Positions 33,901-44,650 of a stretch of DNA of 64,000 nucleotides are shown piece after piece. Position 1 is the stretch's first letter. Every line of letters starts with the position of its first letter. Source of the stretch: Atrichornis clamosus. Taxonomy: Eukaryota > Chordata > Aves > Passeriformes > Menuridae. The DNA lies in NCBI GenBank assembly GCA_013400975.1, contig WBMZ01002686.1, positions 124,001-188,000 on the forward strand, written 5' to 3'. The notes below the pieces were generated by a model, which saw only the letters and a list, made by a program, of their open reading frames with translations, ran no database searches and had not been told where the DNA came from. Made by a program: the position numbers and the translations under genes.

Positions 33901-36900
33901 ACAGCAGTAAAACAACAGCCTATGCAAGATCAAAACCAAGAGCAGGATTGTAACACCCACTGAGCCAGTTCTCAATTAGCTATGATTAGATTACCTTCAT
34001 TGCAGATTATCTGTGCCACAAATGTAAAACTAACCACCCTGCATCCAGCACAGGTATTAGCTGAAGCCCACGACTATACAAACATCTCTCGCAAGACGGT
34101 GCCTGGCTTGGAAACAATACTTGCACCTTCACACAGAGCCAGAGATCATAAATTCTGTCAAACCAAATGTGCCTCTGTGAAAAAAACACCTGAAGCTTTT
34201 CCTCACTGTGTTCCCAGAATCAGGAGTGACAGACAGCATGCTGCAGTCACACCACATTGCTTCCCCTCAGGAACAGCTCAAACGTAGCTGGGCTTCAGGA
34301 CAGCTGCAGCCGCCTTCATGTGGAAATGATCCCCAGCAGACGGGATTATGGGAGGCCTTTTAGGTCAGGTGAATACGATACACATGCACGGATCCAGTTT
34401 GGATATCTGACCCAACAAACTCTGCTACGGGGATCTAGGGAGATAGCATCGAAACATCAACAGCAAAAATCCTGGCCAGTTTCTGGAGGAAAGTATGGGA
34501 CCAGAATGAAAGCGCCAAAATGTCATAGGTGACACCACCAGTGAGGCATTTACACTATAAAGTATTACTTGAAAAAGAAAACAGGAAACATTACAATTAG
34601 GAGAAGTAGGATGTTGAGAAGCATTCCATCTTTGGATCAGCTCCAGCCCAATTGGACTGGACGACACTGAGGATTCAGCTGAAGCTATAAGGTGACTCTT
34701 TCTTGGATGTCTGTTACAGTGCTAACACTGCTTACAAGCACAGTCGTTTCCTACAAACTACGATAAAACAGTCACCTCTCAGTGTGGAAGTACGTTTTAG
34801 TGCTGGATAGTAGCTTTGTAGATGATTATTCTGTATCATTTGTATTGCAGCATAAATGAGCTTACCATTTTGGATTATTTTAAAAGAACATTGTTTGCCA
34901 TAGAAAAGCAAGCAAACTTACAAGTGAGCCTAAGTAATTTCACTTTAACGTAATGGCTATCACTTTGCCTTCAGTGGATCACCAAAATTCACAACTAATT
35001 ATTTTCATTCTTCCCAAATATTACATAAGGTGCACAGCTTCAAAAAACAAGTTAGCCTCAGGATTATCAGTTCTGTGTGTTTTGCCTGCCCTGTATAAGC
35101 AATACCAACAAAGCCAAACAGGCTGTCGGCCTGTTCCTCTGTTGCAATCTTATGCAATATTATATTCTCTAGAACTGTCAATTCCTTTTGGACTAAAGAG
35201 TTGCCCAGATTTCTACATCTTTAAGGTTGTTTCCATTAGGAAAAGAAATTGATGAAATTTGATATGATCCCTGTTTTTTTTAGGAATAATGGGTGTTACA
35301 ACCTGATTTATGGAGCACAAAGAAATTCACATGAATAGGAACAATTTATTTACTTGTCGTTCCCAGACTTTCTGTAGGCAGCTGTATTCTAAAAATCTTC
35401 CTTCCAGCATTTCTGATGCCACACAGACAGAATTAGAGCAGTTTCCTGATGACTTCCTCTGTTCTGAAATTGTTTCTAAATCCCAGAAAATCAGCTGAGC
35501 TCTTTGACCCTCCTATTGTCTGCACCTGCACATGACCCAGTGTGAGCACAACATTTTCTACTGCCCATTATATAAATCAGAGTTTTAATTGTTTCTTGTG
35601 GTCTCTGAATGGAAAGTGGCTGTCATGGCCCCTACTTTGAATGAAATGGTTGAACTGTCCAAAGCCCAACACAGTTAGCATGCTCTTCAGACTTCATTTT
35701 TTCATATTGTCAAACAAATGCCTTTGGACTTGCACAGAATCTCTTAGCTTGGCTAGATAGCACAGGCAATCCCATGTGGTCATCCACTGAAGCCAAGAGT
35801 ATTACTGCAGGGATGGATCTGGCAGTACAGCATTGTGAACTGAGTTCCCTTAAGCAAGAAATCAGAGCAAATGTACAGATCCAACTGTGTCTGAGGGTTC
35901 TGTTTTGCAGCCATCTGTACAGGCTTTTATTGTTAAACGGAAGTAAACCAAATGCTGGACTAAATGATAGTCATTGATACACATCCGAAGGTAAAAAAAA
36001 CCCCAACATAATTATGAAAGCTGAAAATAACTACAAAAAGCTGGTTTGAATTATTAGAAAACTCAGAAAACATTATGTTTGAGCAAAACACTAAGCATCC
36101 AACTTAAGACATGTTGGCACTGCAAATTAACACCAGAATCCCAATATGGTATCTTAAGCTAAAAGATACAGCCAGCTGAGGGCAGTTTGCTGTATGTAGT
36201 TTTCTCAGACAAAACAAGAGAGTTGAAATGTTTCCTATTTTGTAATGGTACATAAAATCTTGCATCATTTTTGTAGAAGAAAGACTGTACTTGATTACTG
36301 CTTGCCAAATCAATGAGTAATAGCATAGCGAAACATACTGCTACAGGAACCCACTGAGGTCAAGAACTTAAGTAAATTCTAAAGATGTACTAAATGTACT
36401 AAAATGTACTAAATGTACTAAAAATAACAAACTACCTGGAGCTGCGGTTTTTCACAATAATTCTGGAAGCCTTTTTACACGTCATGCTTCAAATTTAAGA
36501 AAATCTCTTACTGTTACAGTTTAGAATACAATCCTTCACGAGGATGGACTGTTTCTCTTACCAGCAGCAAGTACTTCATTCAAGGACGTGATCTTGCCAT
36601 ATCTGAAGAAAGATACTGGCCCAGTCTGATCTCCAGTCTGATACAGAATAGTATTTTCTGCATAGCAATCTCTGAGCTTCCTGTGATCTCCCTGCTCTTT
36701 GGGAGCTGAAGAAAGCAGAGTGGATGCCAATTTCAGTTACTTTTTTTTGCCATTTTACTTTATCAATAATAAGCATTTTAAGGATAAGGCACATAAATAA
36801 TGACAACACTTTATAGATTTTTTTTTCTCAACATAGCAACTCAACTATGTTTTAATCTCTGTAGTCAGAATTTTTTTTAAATCCAAGTTTTCATAAAAGT

Positions 36901-37850
36901 TTGTCTCACATTCTGCTTTCACTTGTATTTGGGGCCAGCTTCTGACCAATTTAAGCAGAGAAACACAGCGAGGGTTTAAGCACTAAAGTGGTCTCTGATT
37001 CAGACAAGATCGACAATCCTGTTTATTAACAACATTATTTTGCCTTTTTAACACTCCTTAAATTGCAAAGAAGGCCACAAGTAGAATATACATGAGCTGT
37101 AGAGCAATCACCACTGCAAAATAGTTCTATGCAGTGATAACCATATAGTTCTAACCATCCACACTGCGAAGTCTCCCCGTATCTCCAGCATGCTCTGGCA
37201 TAGAGCAGTTTCTCTGCAACCTTGGAAGCTCCTCCGCCCCTGGAGTTGTGTATGGCCAGCAGCTAAAACCAACCAGCTGATGGTCAGTGTTTTGCTGTTG
37301 TCCATGTTTGCAGGTTTTGCCTCTCCACCATCATTGCCCTCACTGTAGAAACCTAGTCAGAGCCACCTTTTCCAAGACTCTTGGAGCAAGACAAGTTTGG
37401 AAATGTGACATGGATGGAGTGTAGCATACGAGGAAATGGAGCTGGCTTCTTTTTGTGGACATGAGGGAAGCAAGTTAAAATTTGAGACTTCAGTGTGTGA
37501 TGCATGGACACAAGTATAGAAGTGGCATATGAGGGCAGGTATGGAAGCATGGATCATCCTGCACATCCATCACACCAGTGTGGGGACAGAAGTTTGATGC
37601 TACCTATTTTACCAAAGGCCTGCCCCTATCCAGTTGATTAATCCTGAGAGCCTCTGCTCTGTATCAGTCTGTTTTGTTGTCATGGAATCTGTGCTAGGAT
37701 GGATAACAAACAAGTTAAAGTTTACATTCAGGAAGTCAATCACATGCTGTGACTGATCAAACCACCACCACAATGGCAGAAGGCTGAGCCATAACCCCCT
37801 GCCATAAAACCTGTGACAGAATTAAGTCAAACAATCAGAGCAACAGGGTC
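30906..37850. other. Intergenic, no gene recognised
   Basis: About 7 kb of intergenic DNA. The longest open frame is 170 codons on the plus strand (32700-33212), with an ATG but no domain, signal or repeat that I recognise; a frame of this length is expected by chance in a window this size. A short tandem array lies at 36384-36421. No RNA gene was recognised. Confidence 0.7.
36384..36421. repeat. Short tandem repeat of ATGTACTAA units
   Basis: Four near-identical copies of ATGTACTAA, one with an extra A, follow each other in about 38 bp. A minor microsatellite-like duplication with no evident role. Confidence 0.85.
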
Positions 37851-37857
37851 CCGTAGA

Positions 37858-38257
37858 AAAAGTTCACTATATAACAGCCCAGTTTTAAGAAAACAGACAG
37901 GATATGGCCTACAGCTATTGACTGTAGGGCTTTCCATAAAGCAACTGGCTCTTTAATAGCCCCTGGTTCCCAGCACATTAAATACAAACATGCCCTTCTG
38001 TGGGTGGGTGTGCGAGCTACACAAGCAATGGTCTTTATGATCCTGATGCAAGAGCAGGAGAAACTACAGTTTGCATTTACTTGGGGTAGAAGACAATACA
38101 CCTTTTATCACCTACCCCAAGATTTTAACCATGGCCCCATCTTTGCCTGTGCTATGTTAGCTAAACAGCTGGAATCAATGATCCTCCCACCTGAAGTAAC
38201 AATTTTACAGTATACAGATCACACTCTAATTGTAGTACATAAGAAAATGGTTCACTA
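37858..38257 (+). pseudogene. ERV reverse transcriptase remnant
   Basis: Successive fragments read YNSPV, then after a frameshift a DCRAFHKATGS segment (family form DYRALNK), then an open stretch with FAFTWGRRQYTF and LPQDF (family form LPQGF). The catalytic site appears as YTDH where retroviruses have Y-x-D-D, so the last aspartate is lost. Together with the frameshift this means no active enzyme. It is part of the decayed retrovirus described above. Confidence 0.85.
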
Positions 38258-38654
38258 AAGTATGAATGTTATCATCCAGCATTTACTGATATTAAGTATT
38301 AGTGTTCTTGACTTTAAACAGCAGGGACCAAGTCAAGAAGTTGCATTTTTAGGTACATGATGGATAGTAGGACACAAAACTGTTCCAGAATTTGCATAAC
38401 AGAGATACAAAACATTCAAGCACCTTCTGAGAAAGGCTAGTAAGTGAGTACCAGAATGGCTAAGACACACTGTGAGTTATGATTTATTTCAACAGGATGC
38501 AAGGAGAGGACTGCCTGTGACAAAAGCTCTGGCAATACATATTGTAGACACATACTTTCCTGGGTTTTCGTTTGTTGCTTTTTACTTTTTTAGATGGTAC
38601 AGTATCTGTCAAAAGAACAACAGCCTGTCAGTCTCAAGGAAGGTAAACTACTCT

Positions 38655-38740
38655 GAGAAACTTATCAAGTAGATTATATTGGTCCTTCCTGAAGGCTGGA
38701 AACATATTCTCACAGGAGAAGAAACAGGTCAGCACTAGGT
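38655..38740 (+). pseudogene. ERV integrase core trace
   Basis: Two overlapping frames preserve pieces like QVDYIGP and EGWKHILTGEETG, the start of a retroviral integrase catalytic core (D-Y-I-G-P-L-P then I-L-T-G). The pieces sit in different frames because of a small indel. Only this short piece is recognisable. Confidence 0.65.
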
Positions 38741-39124
38741 CATGAACTAATAGTAAGTGATAATCTTACAGTAATCCTAAACCTAAAATTAAGATGACTT
38801 TAACTGTATGTAATACTAGATGGGAAATTGCAAATTATTTTAACAACAAAATTAAGTGGGTACTACAGACACATAAGACAACTAATCATACTTTAATGGC
38901 TCCTAAGAATTACACTCAAATTGCAAACAACGAGAACAACATGATAATATCCAGCAATTTTCCCATAAACACTGCTAATAATCAATAGGAAGTCAATGGA
39001 AATGAACAAAATCAAGATACTACTTGTTCCTGATTGTGCATCTTATATGCATCTAGCATTGCTTATAAAACAACCAAAACAACCTCTTAAAGGTACTCCT
39101 TTACTTAATGCAACTTCATGATGA

Positions 39125-39480
39125 ATGAAAGCCCACGATTATGGCTTCAAAATTAATGAAATGAACATATATTTGAACTTAACCAACATAAGCACTAGTG
39201 CATGGAACAAGACTTGTGCTGAATATAGTGTTTCTCTCTATGATGGCTACAAAAAACACACAACAATAGGACACAGAAATAAAAAAGGTACCATGCAAAT
39301 TTTACTGGGTGGAATTGGAGTAGGATCAGGAATATTTAATTCATTTAATACAGAAACTCTAGCAAATAGATTCTGAATATTGGAAGAATTGAAAGCTGTG
39401 GTAACCAGAATGACTGCAAGCTGGCTCCCAACGGCTTTACAAGCTTCCTCACAAGACTGGCAAGGTAACTGGCACTCTTA
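39125..39480 (+). pseudogene. ERV envelope (transmembrane subunit) remnant
   Basis: One frame holds a basic stretch followed by a Gly-rich hydrophobic segment (LLGGIGVGSGIFNSF) and LANRF. After one in-frame stop comes a helical segment, as in the fusion-peptide and first heptad region of gamma-type retroviral envelopes. A second helical piece around 40.27-40.35 kb may be further env. Stops interrupt the frame, so no complete protein is encoded. Confidence 0.6.
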
Positions 39481-40400
39481 GTGACACACTAATGTATCGC
39501 TGTGGTCCCAATTACTAACCTCGAAAACCACACCACAAGAAGCCAGCTGTGCCTATTTTGTATTTTATTTCAATTAACTAGCACATATCAGGTTAATCAA
39601 ATTCAGATAGCCATTGGAAATAGTCAAAGACAAACCTTAGAAACAATATTTCCTGACTTGGTAAGAGGCAAATTCAGTGGAGGATGGCTTAAAACTATTT
39701 AATATAATACTGAGGGTTATATAATGCAGCTACAAAGGAGTTAATATTCCAGTTGCTAGTGATTTGTTAGATGAGTATCACTCATATAAAAATCATACTC
39801 TTATGCCAATTTGCTGCCATTCCTCAAGTTTTTAATAAAAAGATGTGGATACCTATAGTAGCAGCAGATTGCTTGCATTGTAATGCACATGACATCAATG
39901 AAGTTAGCAAGCACTACGCTTACGGGCTATCACACTGAGGGTGCACCTGTCCAGCCATGCCTAGAGCTCAGAATTATGCAGCATGAAATACTCCTCTGGT
40001 ATCTGCATTTGGCAACATGTCTACAGTGAGATGTGTACATGGCAATGGGTTTGAATGTATGTTTGTATCCACCCTCAAAACTATCCACTTTGAAGATAAT
40101 GTAAATTTTGGACCTGGAAACATTTGCTGCTGTCATAAGACATATATTTTTTATGAAACAGCCCATCAGATTTACACGCTAACTTCTTGTTGACTGAAAA
40201 AAAACAAAAGGATGTCTTATTTTGTACTGTTTAAGACACAGTAACACATGGCATGACCTTTGAGACACAACATGACTTTCTCAAACAAAATGTCAAGGTT
40301 ACCCAACATCTGACTGAAACTCGAAAGCTTTTAGATGAAAGGCAAATAAAACTTGGTATGTGAAAATAATGAACTGATTCAAGTAGTGAAAACCAATTAT

Positions 40401-43229
40401 GCTAAGACTTTTATTGTGGTGGTAAGCAGTACTTTACATCATCAAATTCAGCTGCCAGTAATCTAAATGGCAGTTTGTGCTTAGTGTCTTTCTGCAGCAA
40501 GAGTATCAGGGTAGGTGTGAATATTTGCAAATGACACTAAATGGAGAAAGTATAATGTAGAATATTTTCTAGTACAGGTACAACTCAGAAAAATCAGACA
40601 TCCTCCTAAGCATTTAGATTCCAGGCACTACTAGATTTTCCAGCAGCTGGTAAAACAGTGCAAAACTTCATTGAATGTTGGACAATTTTGCTTATTCTAA
40701 GTGTTCCACTACAATATCTGACTGTATCACAACCACTTAGATCAACCACCAAGTCAAACTTTTCAAAAGCAAAGTAATAAGGTCTTCCTGAAGAATCTTT
40801 TTCACCTAAAAATAAATTTGCACCAGTTAAAGAGAAAATAATGTATAATAATACTTGATGTACTAATTATAACATTCTCGTGTTCTTGTGCATTTGTTCT
40901 TGGCTGACCCAAAAGTCACTTATCAAGTTTATCTGACATCAGCTTTTATAAAAATAGAAAATAAAAACAAACAAACAAGCATCATTTTAGCAACTTTAAT
41001 AGCTTTGCCAAACTTTAATCATTTGAGTTGAAAATTTCCATGATTATTGTCTGCCTTGGCCTGTACAAACTTTATTCAAAATTGTACATAATAATACCCT
41101 AATAATAACAGCTACAGAAAAGCCCATAGAGGAATTAATAAATTCATCTTTAGAATAGGACTTGACTAGCTTGCAGAAAATGCAGCAGTCACATACCAAA
41201 CAAAGAGGCTAAAGCAAAATTCCAAACAGCTACCCACTAAACAGCACCATCTAACCTGAATGCTGAATCAGACAGATCAGACAGTGTTCCCCAAAAAATT
41301 GCACACGTTGATGTTGTTCCAGGCTGTCATATAACGTAAATAACCAACTTTAACTTCAACTCTTCCCAGCTTTAATATGCCTGAACTTACAGTGTAATGT
41401 CTTTATTTGATTGTGTGTTTATGTGTGTACACTTGCACACATAAATGCAACAAATATACAAATCAAATAGAAACAATGCGTCCAAATGGTGCAAGTTTTA
41501 GAAGAAAGCACACATTACCTGTAAAGGACAAATTCAAACTATTCACCTAATATGAACGTGTAGCTCCACATTCTGCTATATGGCAGTACCATTCAGGCTC
41601 CATAAGATGGCAGACCTGCATACATTTAACAGATGCTGGTGTAATGACATTGCTGTAAATACATTGCTTTTAAAATGGTTGCTTTAAATGGTTGGGGCAT
41701 GTTTTCAGTCAGAATGTTTTGAATGTGATATTTTTAGAACTGTAACATACTCTGCTTACTACTCCATATTGCCTTTGCAAGACACTCTGATGGCTTTGGA
41801 GATGGCCTACATAAAGCACCTGTAAAAAAAGTAAAATGTAGCATCATCACTCAGAGCTGATTGATTGGGAACTACTGTAACTTGATCAATGTAACTCTTT
41901 CTAATAAACATGTAATTGGTACTCCCATTGATTCGTTCTAGGACTTTTAGTCAATGTAAGATAACTCTTAGAATATAATTGCTGCCCTGAACACACAGAA
42001 GCCTTTGAGGTTATGTTTTAAACATTTTGCTTTACAAGAGCGTGTTTGGGGCAACAGTGCTTTACTTGTTAACCCTGAAATTGGTATATTTATTTCCCAC
42101 TGAATGATGGAATGATGCCACTTCTAAAAGCTTTTTTAAAGTTCTCTGGCATTAATGTAGTTCTAGTATTTCTACAGTCATTATAGTAAATTAATACAAC
42201 AAATTGGTTTTATGAGTCATATAAGGTTGTTCTGGAAAATACTCCAGAACAAGGCGATGCCTTTAGCAATGCCTTACACCAATTTTCTTTTCATTTGTTA
42301 AGACCTCAAGCTGTCTTAGACCTAAGGTTTTCAAATGTAAATTTTTCAAAAACATTATCATACTTTAAATGGCCAGGTAAGAAACAGAATGAGTTTGCAG
42401 TCTCACTTTTATGTTTCACTTTAGCAAACTTGCAATCATAAATGTCATAATTACATAGGCATATAATTTTCCCATAAAGGTTTCATTGCACTTGTTCCAT
42501 TTGGCTAGGATTACAAGGAAAAGTGGCTAGATTGTTTTTAATATTTTGAAAGAGTTCTTTGGAAAAAAGACAGTAAGAAGTGTTCATGCCAGCAGGAAAG
42601 CAGTTTGTACTCAGTATGAAAAGAAAATCATGATAATTTTAAATTAAAAACTGATCTACTTCCGAGGAAGCAAAAGGAATAAAGAAAAGAAATTACCAAG
42701 GAATTTAACTCAAAATCCCTCCCCTAGCACATCAGGAATGTTACCCTGAAAACTGTATTTAGGAAGAAACCTTCCACTAGAGTGAAAAAATTGGGCTGTT
42801 ATGCTCATATGCAAATTTGCAATTTTTTATATGTAAACATGCTCTTTAATAATTGCTTAGCAGTGAAACCTTATTTAAAACACTGCTCCCTGACACATTC
42901 ACAGGCTTCTTGCTGACTCACTCTTCAAGAACGGGATTTTGAAAAAGAGCAACGAAAACACTCCAGTAACAGAAACACCGAAGAATTTAGATAATGAGTG
43001 TCTGTAACCTACTTCTACCTTTAGACAGTTATTGTATCAAGCTTTGCAGATGTGCCAGGAAGTTCTTGCTGGTTTTGAAACCCCCATCGTTTTTAAAGCA
43101 GTCTTGTAAGATTCTTACTGGTGCAGAGATGACTTTGTTTGCTTCTGATTTACCTATGCTTATTTCAGTTAGAGACATATAAAAACCCCCATACAACTGG
43201 TAATAGTATCTCTGCAGCTCCTTATGCAA
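40401..43229. other. Intergenic, no gene recognised
   Basis: AT-rich intergenic sequence. No coding, RNA or repeat feature was recognised. Confidence 0.7.
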
Positions 43230-44650
43230 CAAGGCTGGAGTGGGTTTTGGCCAGGCCCAAGGGGGCTACAAGTCCCAGATGGATGCCGGCCAACCTCGCG
43301 TGCCTCAGGACAGCTTCGCGGTTAGGGGTTAATTTTGCAGAAGCATCTCTTTGTGTTGAAAGATTTTGCAGCGTTTCAGCAAGATATTTCAGCGATCAGT
43401 CATCACTTTGCCATGCATATCCTCCCCCAGCTGCCACTCAAGCTGTCACTTGGAGCAGCGGTCCAAGAGACGCTTCTCACACCGGCAGTATAAGGACAGC
43501 ATAAGCAGGTTTGTACTGCCACATTTTGCACTTCTGGCATCCTGTGTTGTGCAAAAGGTTGGAGAAAAGAGGCTTTGTCTTTCTGCTGCTTTTTGATATA
43601 GAAACCCGCCTCTAAAGAGGTCACTGACTGAGGAACAGCTTCTTCCTGCCAGCTCTGGCTCATGAGCCAAGCAACTGGCATTGCTGCAGGCTGAAGCGGC
43701 ACGAAGAGGCAGGAAGTCTAGCGCTGGAACTGCTGATGCTACCGGGAAGAGCCGAGAGCCCCCGGGCTGGCCGGTGCTGCGGACAGCGCCGGCTGCGGGC
43801 GGCCATTCCCGCCGGGGCCGCGGCCGCCCCCCGGCAGCGCTCTGGCACGCGCAGCCCAGCATCCTCACTTGACGCATTGCAGGTACCGCGCGACCAATCA
43901 GAGGCCTTGACTCTTAGCAGATAACCATTGCAGAGTACCGTTAGCCAATCAGGCGCTCCTTGACAAAATGCTGCCTCAGATGCCTCAGCACCGCTTCCGT
44001 CGGCCGCCGGCGTGCCAGGCAGCGGTAACCTTCCGCGAAAAGATGTAGGTCCTACCGCCAGCCAGCGGCTTGCGGGCGGGAACTGCCCGCCGAGGGACGG
44101 AGGGAGCCGGGATTGGATCCACCGTCCCAGTTCAGCCTCCCCCTCGCTGGCGCTGCAGGAACTGGCAGCGCGCGGGGCGCAGCCGCCTTCCCCCGGGCAG
44201 GGAACGGCTGCTGAGTCCGGTACAGGACCCTCCCGCTGCGGCCCCGCTGCCTGCGGGAAGCGGGGGAAAACCCTCGGGAAGTGTCCCTCGGGAAGCCGCA
44301 GGAGGCTCCGGGAACGCGAAGCGGTTTGTGCTTTTCGCCCGGGCCCCTGCTGTTGGTTGTAACGTTAATCGCCATAGGCGATTCCTGTGTGGAGAGCGGG
44401 AGAATCGCCAGCCCCGAGCCGAGCCAAAGCCTCGGTTCAGGCGAATCGTAAAGTGCCTCCAGAGGAGCTGCAGAGCTGCCTCTGCCAAGCCGGCAAATGG
44501 CATCTGTGAGAGGCACAGCTCAGAGCCCTGCAGTGGCTCTCAGTTAATTGCGGATGTCGCCACAGCGCCTTTGGGAGCGCCGGCAGGACCCGCAGTGCTG
44601 AGCGGCTCCGAGGAGAGGTGCAGCCCCGGCGAGGGCCAGGGCATAGGGAA
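43230..44650. promoter_or_regulatory. Isolated intergenic CpG island, candidate promoter
   Basis: CpG density rises sharply for about 1.4 kb in otherwise AT-rich DNA, some 8 kb upstream of CALM1. It contains two identical CCAATCAG boxes 51 bp apart, an ETS-like CTTCCG near 43993, and GC-rich sequence on both sides. ORFs of up to 227 codons occur on both strands but look compositional, with Pro/Ala/Arg/Gly-rich translations and no domain. The likely role is a promoter for a non-coding RNA or a distal CALM1 first exon. Direction cannot be read from the sequence. Confidence 0.6.
43894..43952 (+). promoter_or_regulatory. Paired NF-Y-type CCAAT boxes
   Basis: CCAATCAG occurs at 43894-43901 and 43945-43952, the same orientation with starts 51 bp apart (about five helical turns). 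NF-Y pairs at such spacing are typical of active promoters in CpG islands. Confidence 0.65.

Larger units (their letters stand above)
37850..40400 (+). mobile_element. Degraded endogenous retrovirus (pol and env remnants)
   Basis: Plus-strand fragments appear in retroviral order. They are reverse transcriptase (37.86-38.26 kb), an integrase core trace (about 38.66-38.73 kb), and an envelope transmembrane-subunit remnant (about 39.28-39.48 kb) with more env-like pieces to about 40.35 kb. A complete provirus would need about 7-9 kb, so gag, protease and much of pol and env are missing or unrecognisable. Frames are broken by many stops and frameshifts, so it is not functional. I could not define LTRs or a target-site duplication, and the class is unresolved. 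Confidence 0.8.

Noticed and set aside
37835..38101. 88-codon minus-strand ORF in the retroviral region
   Set aside because: It is antisense to the reverse transcriptase remnant and has no family features.
37000..41500. Paired LTRs flanking the retroviral remnant
   Set aside because: I could not find two matching direct repeats by eye, so no LTR is annotated. A self-alignment of this interval would settle it.
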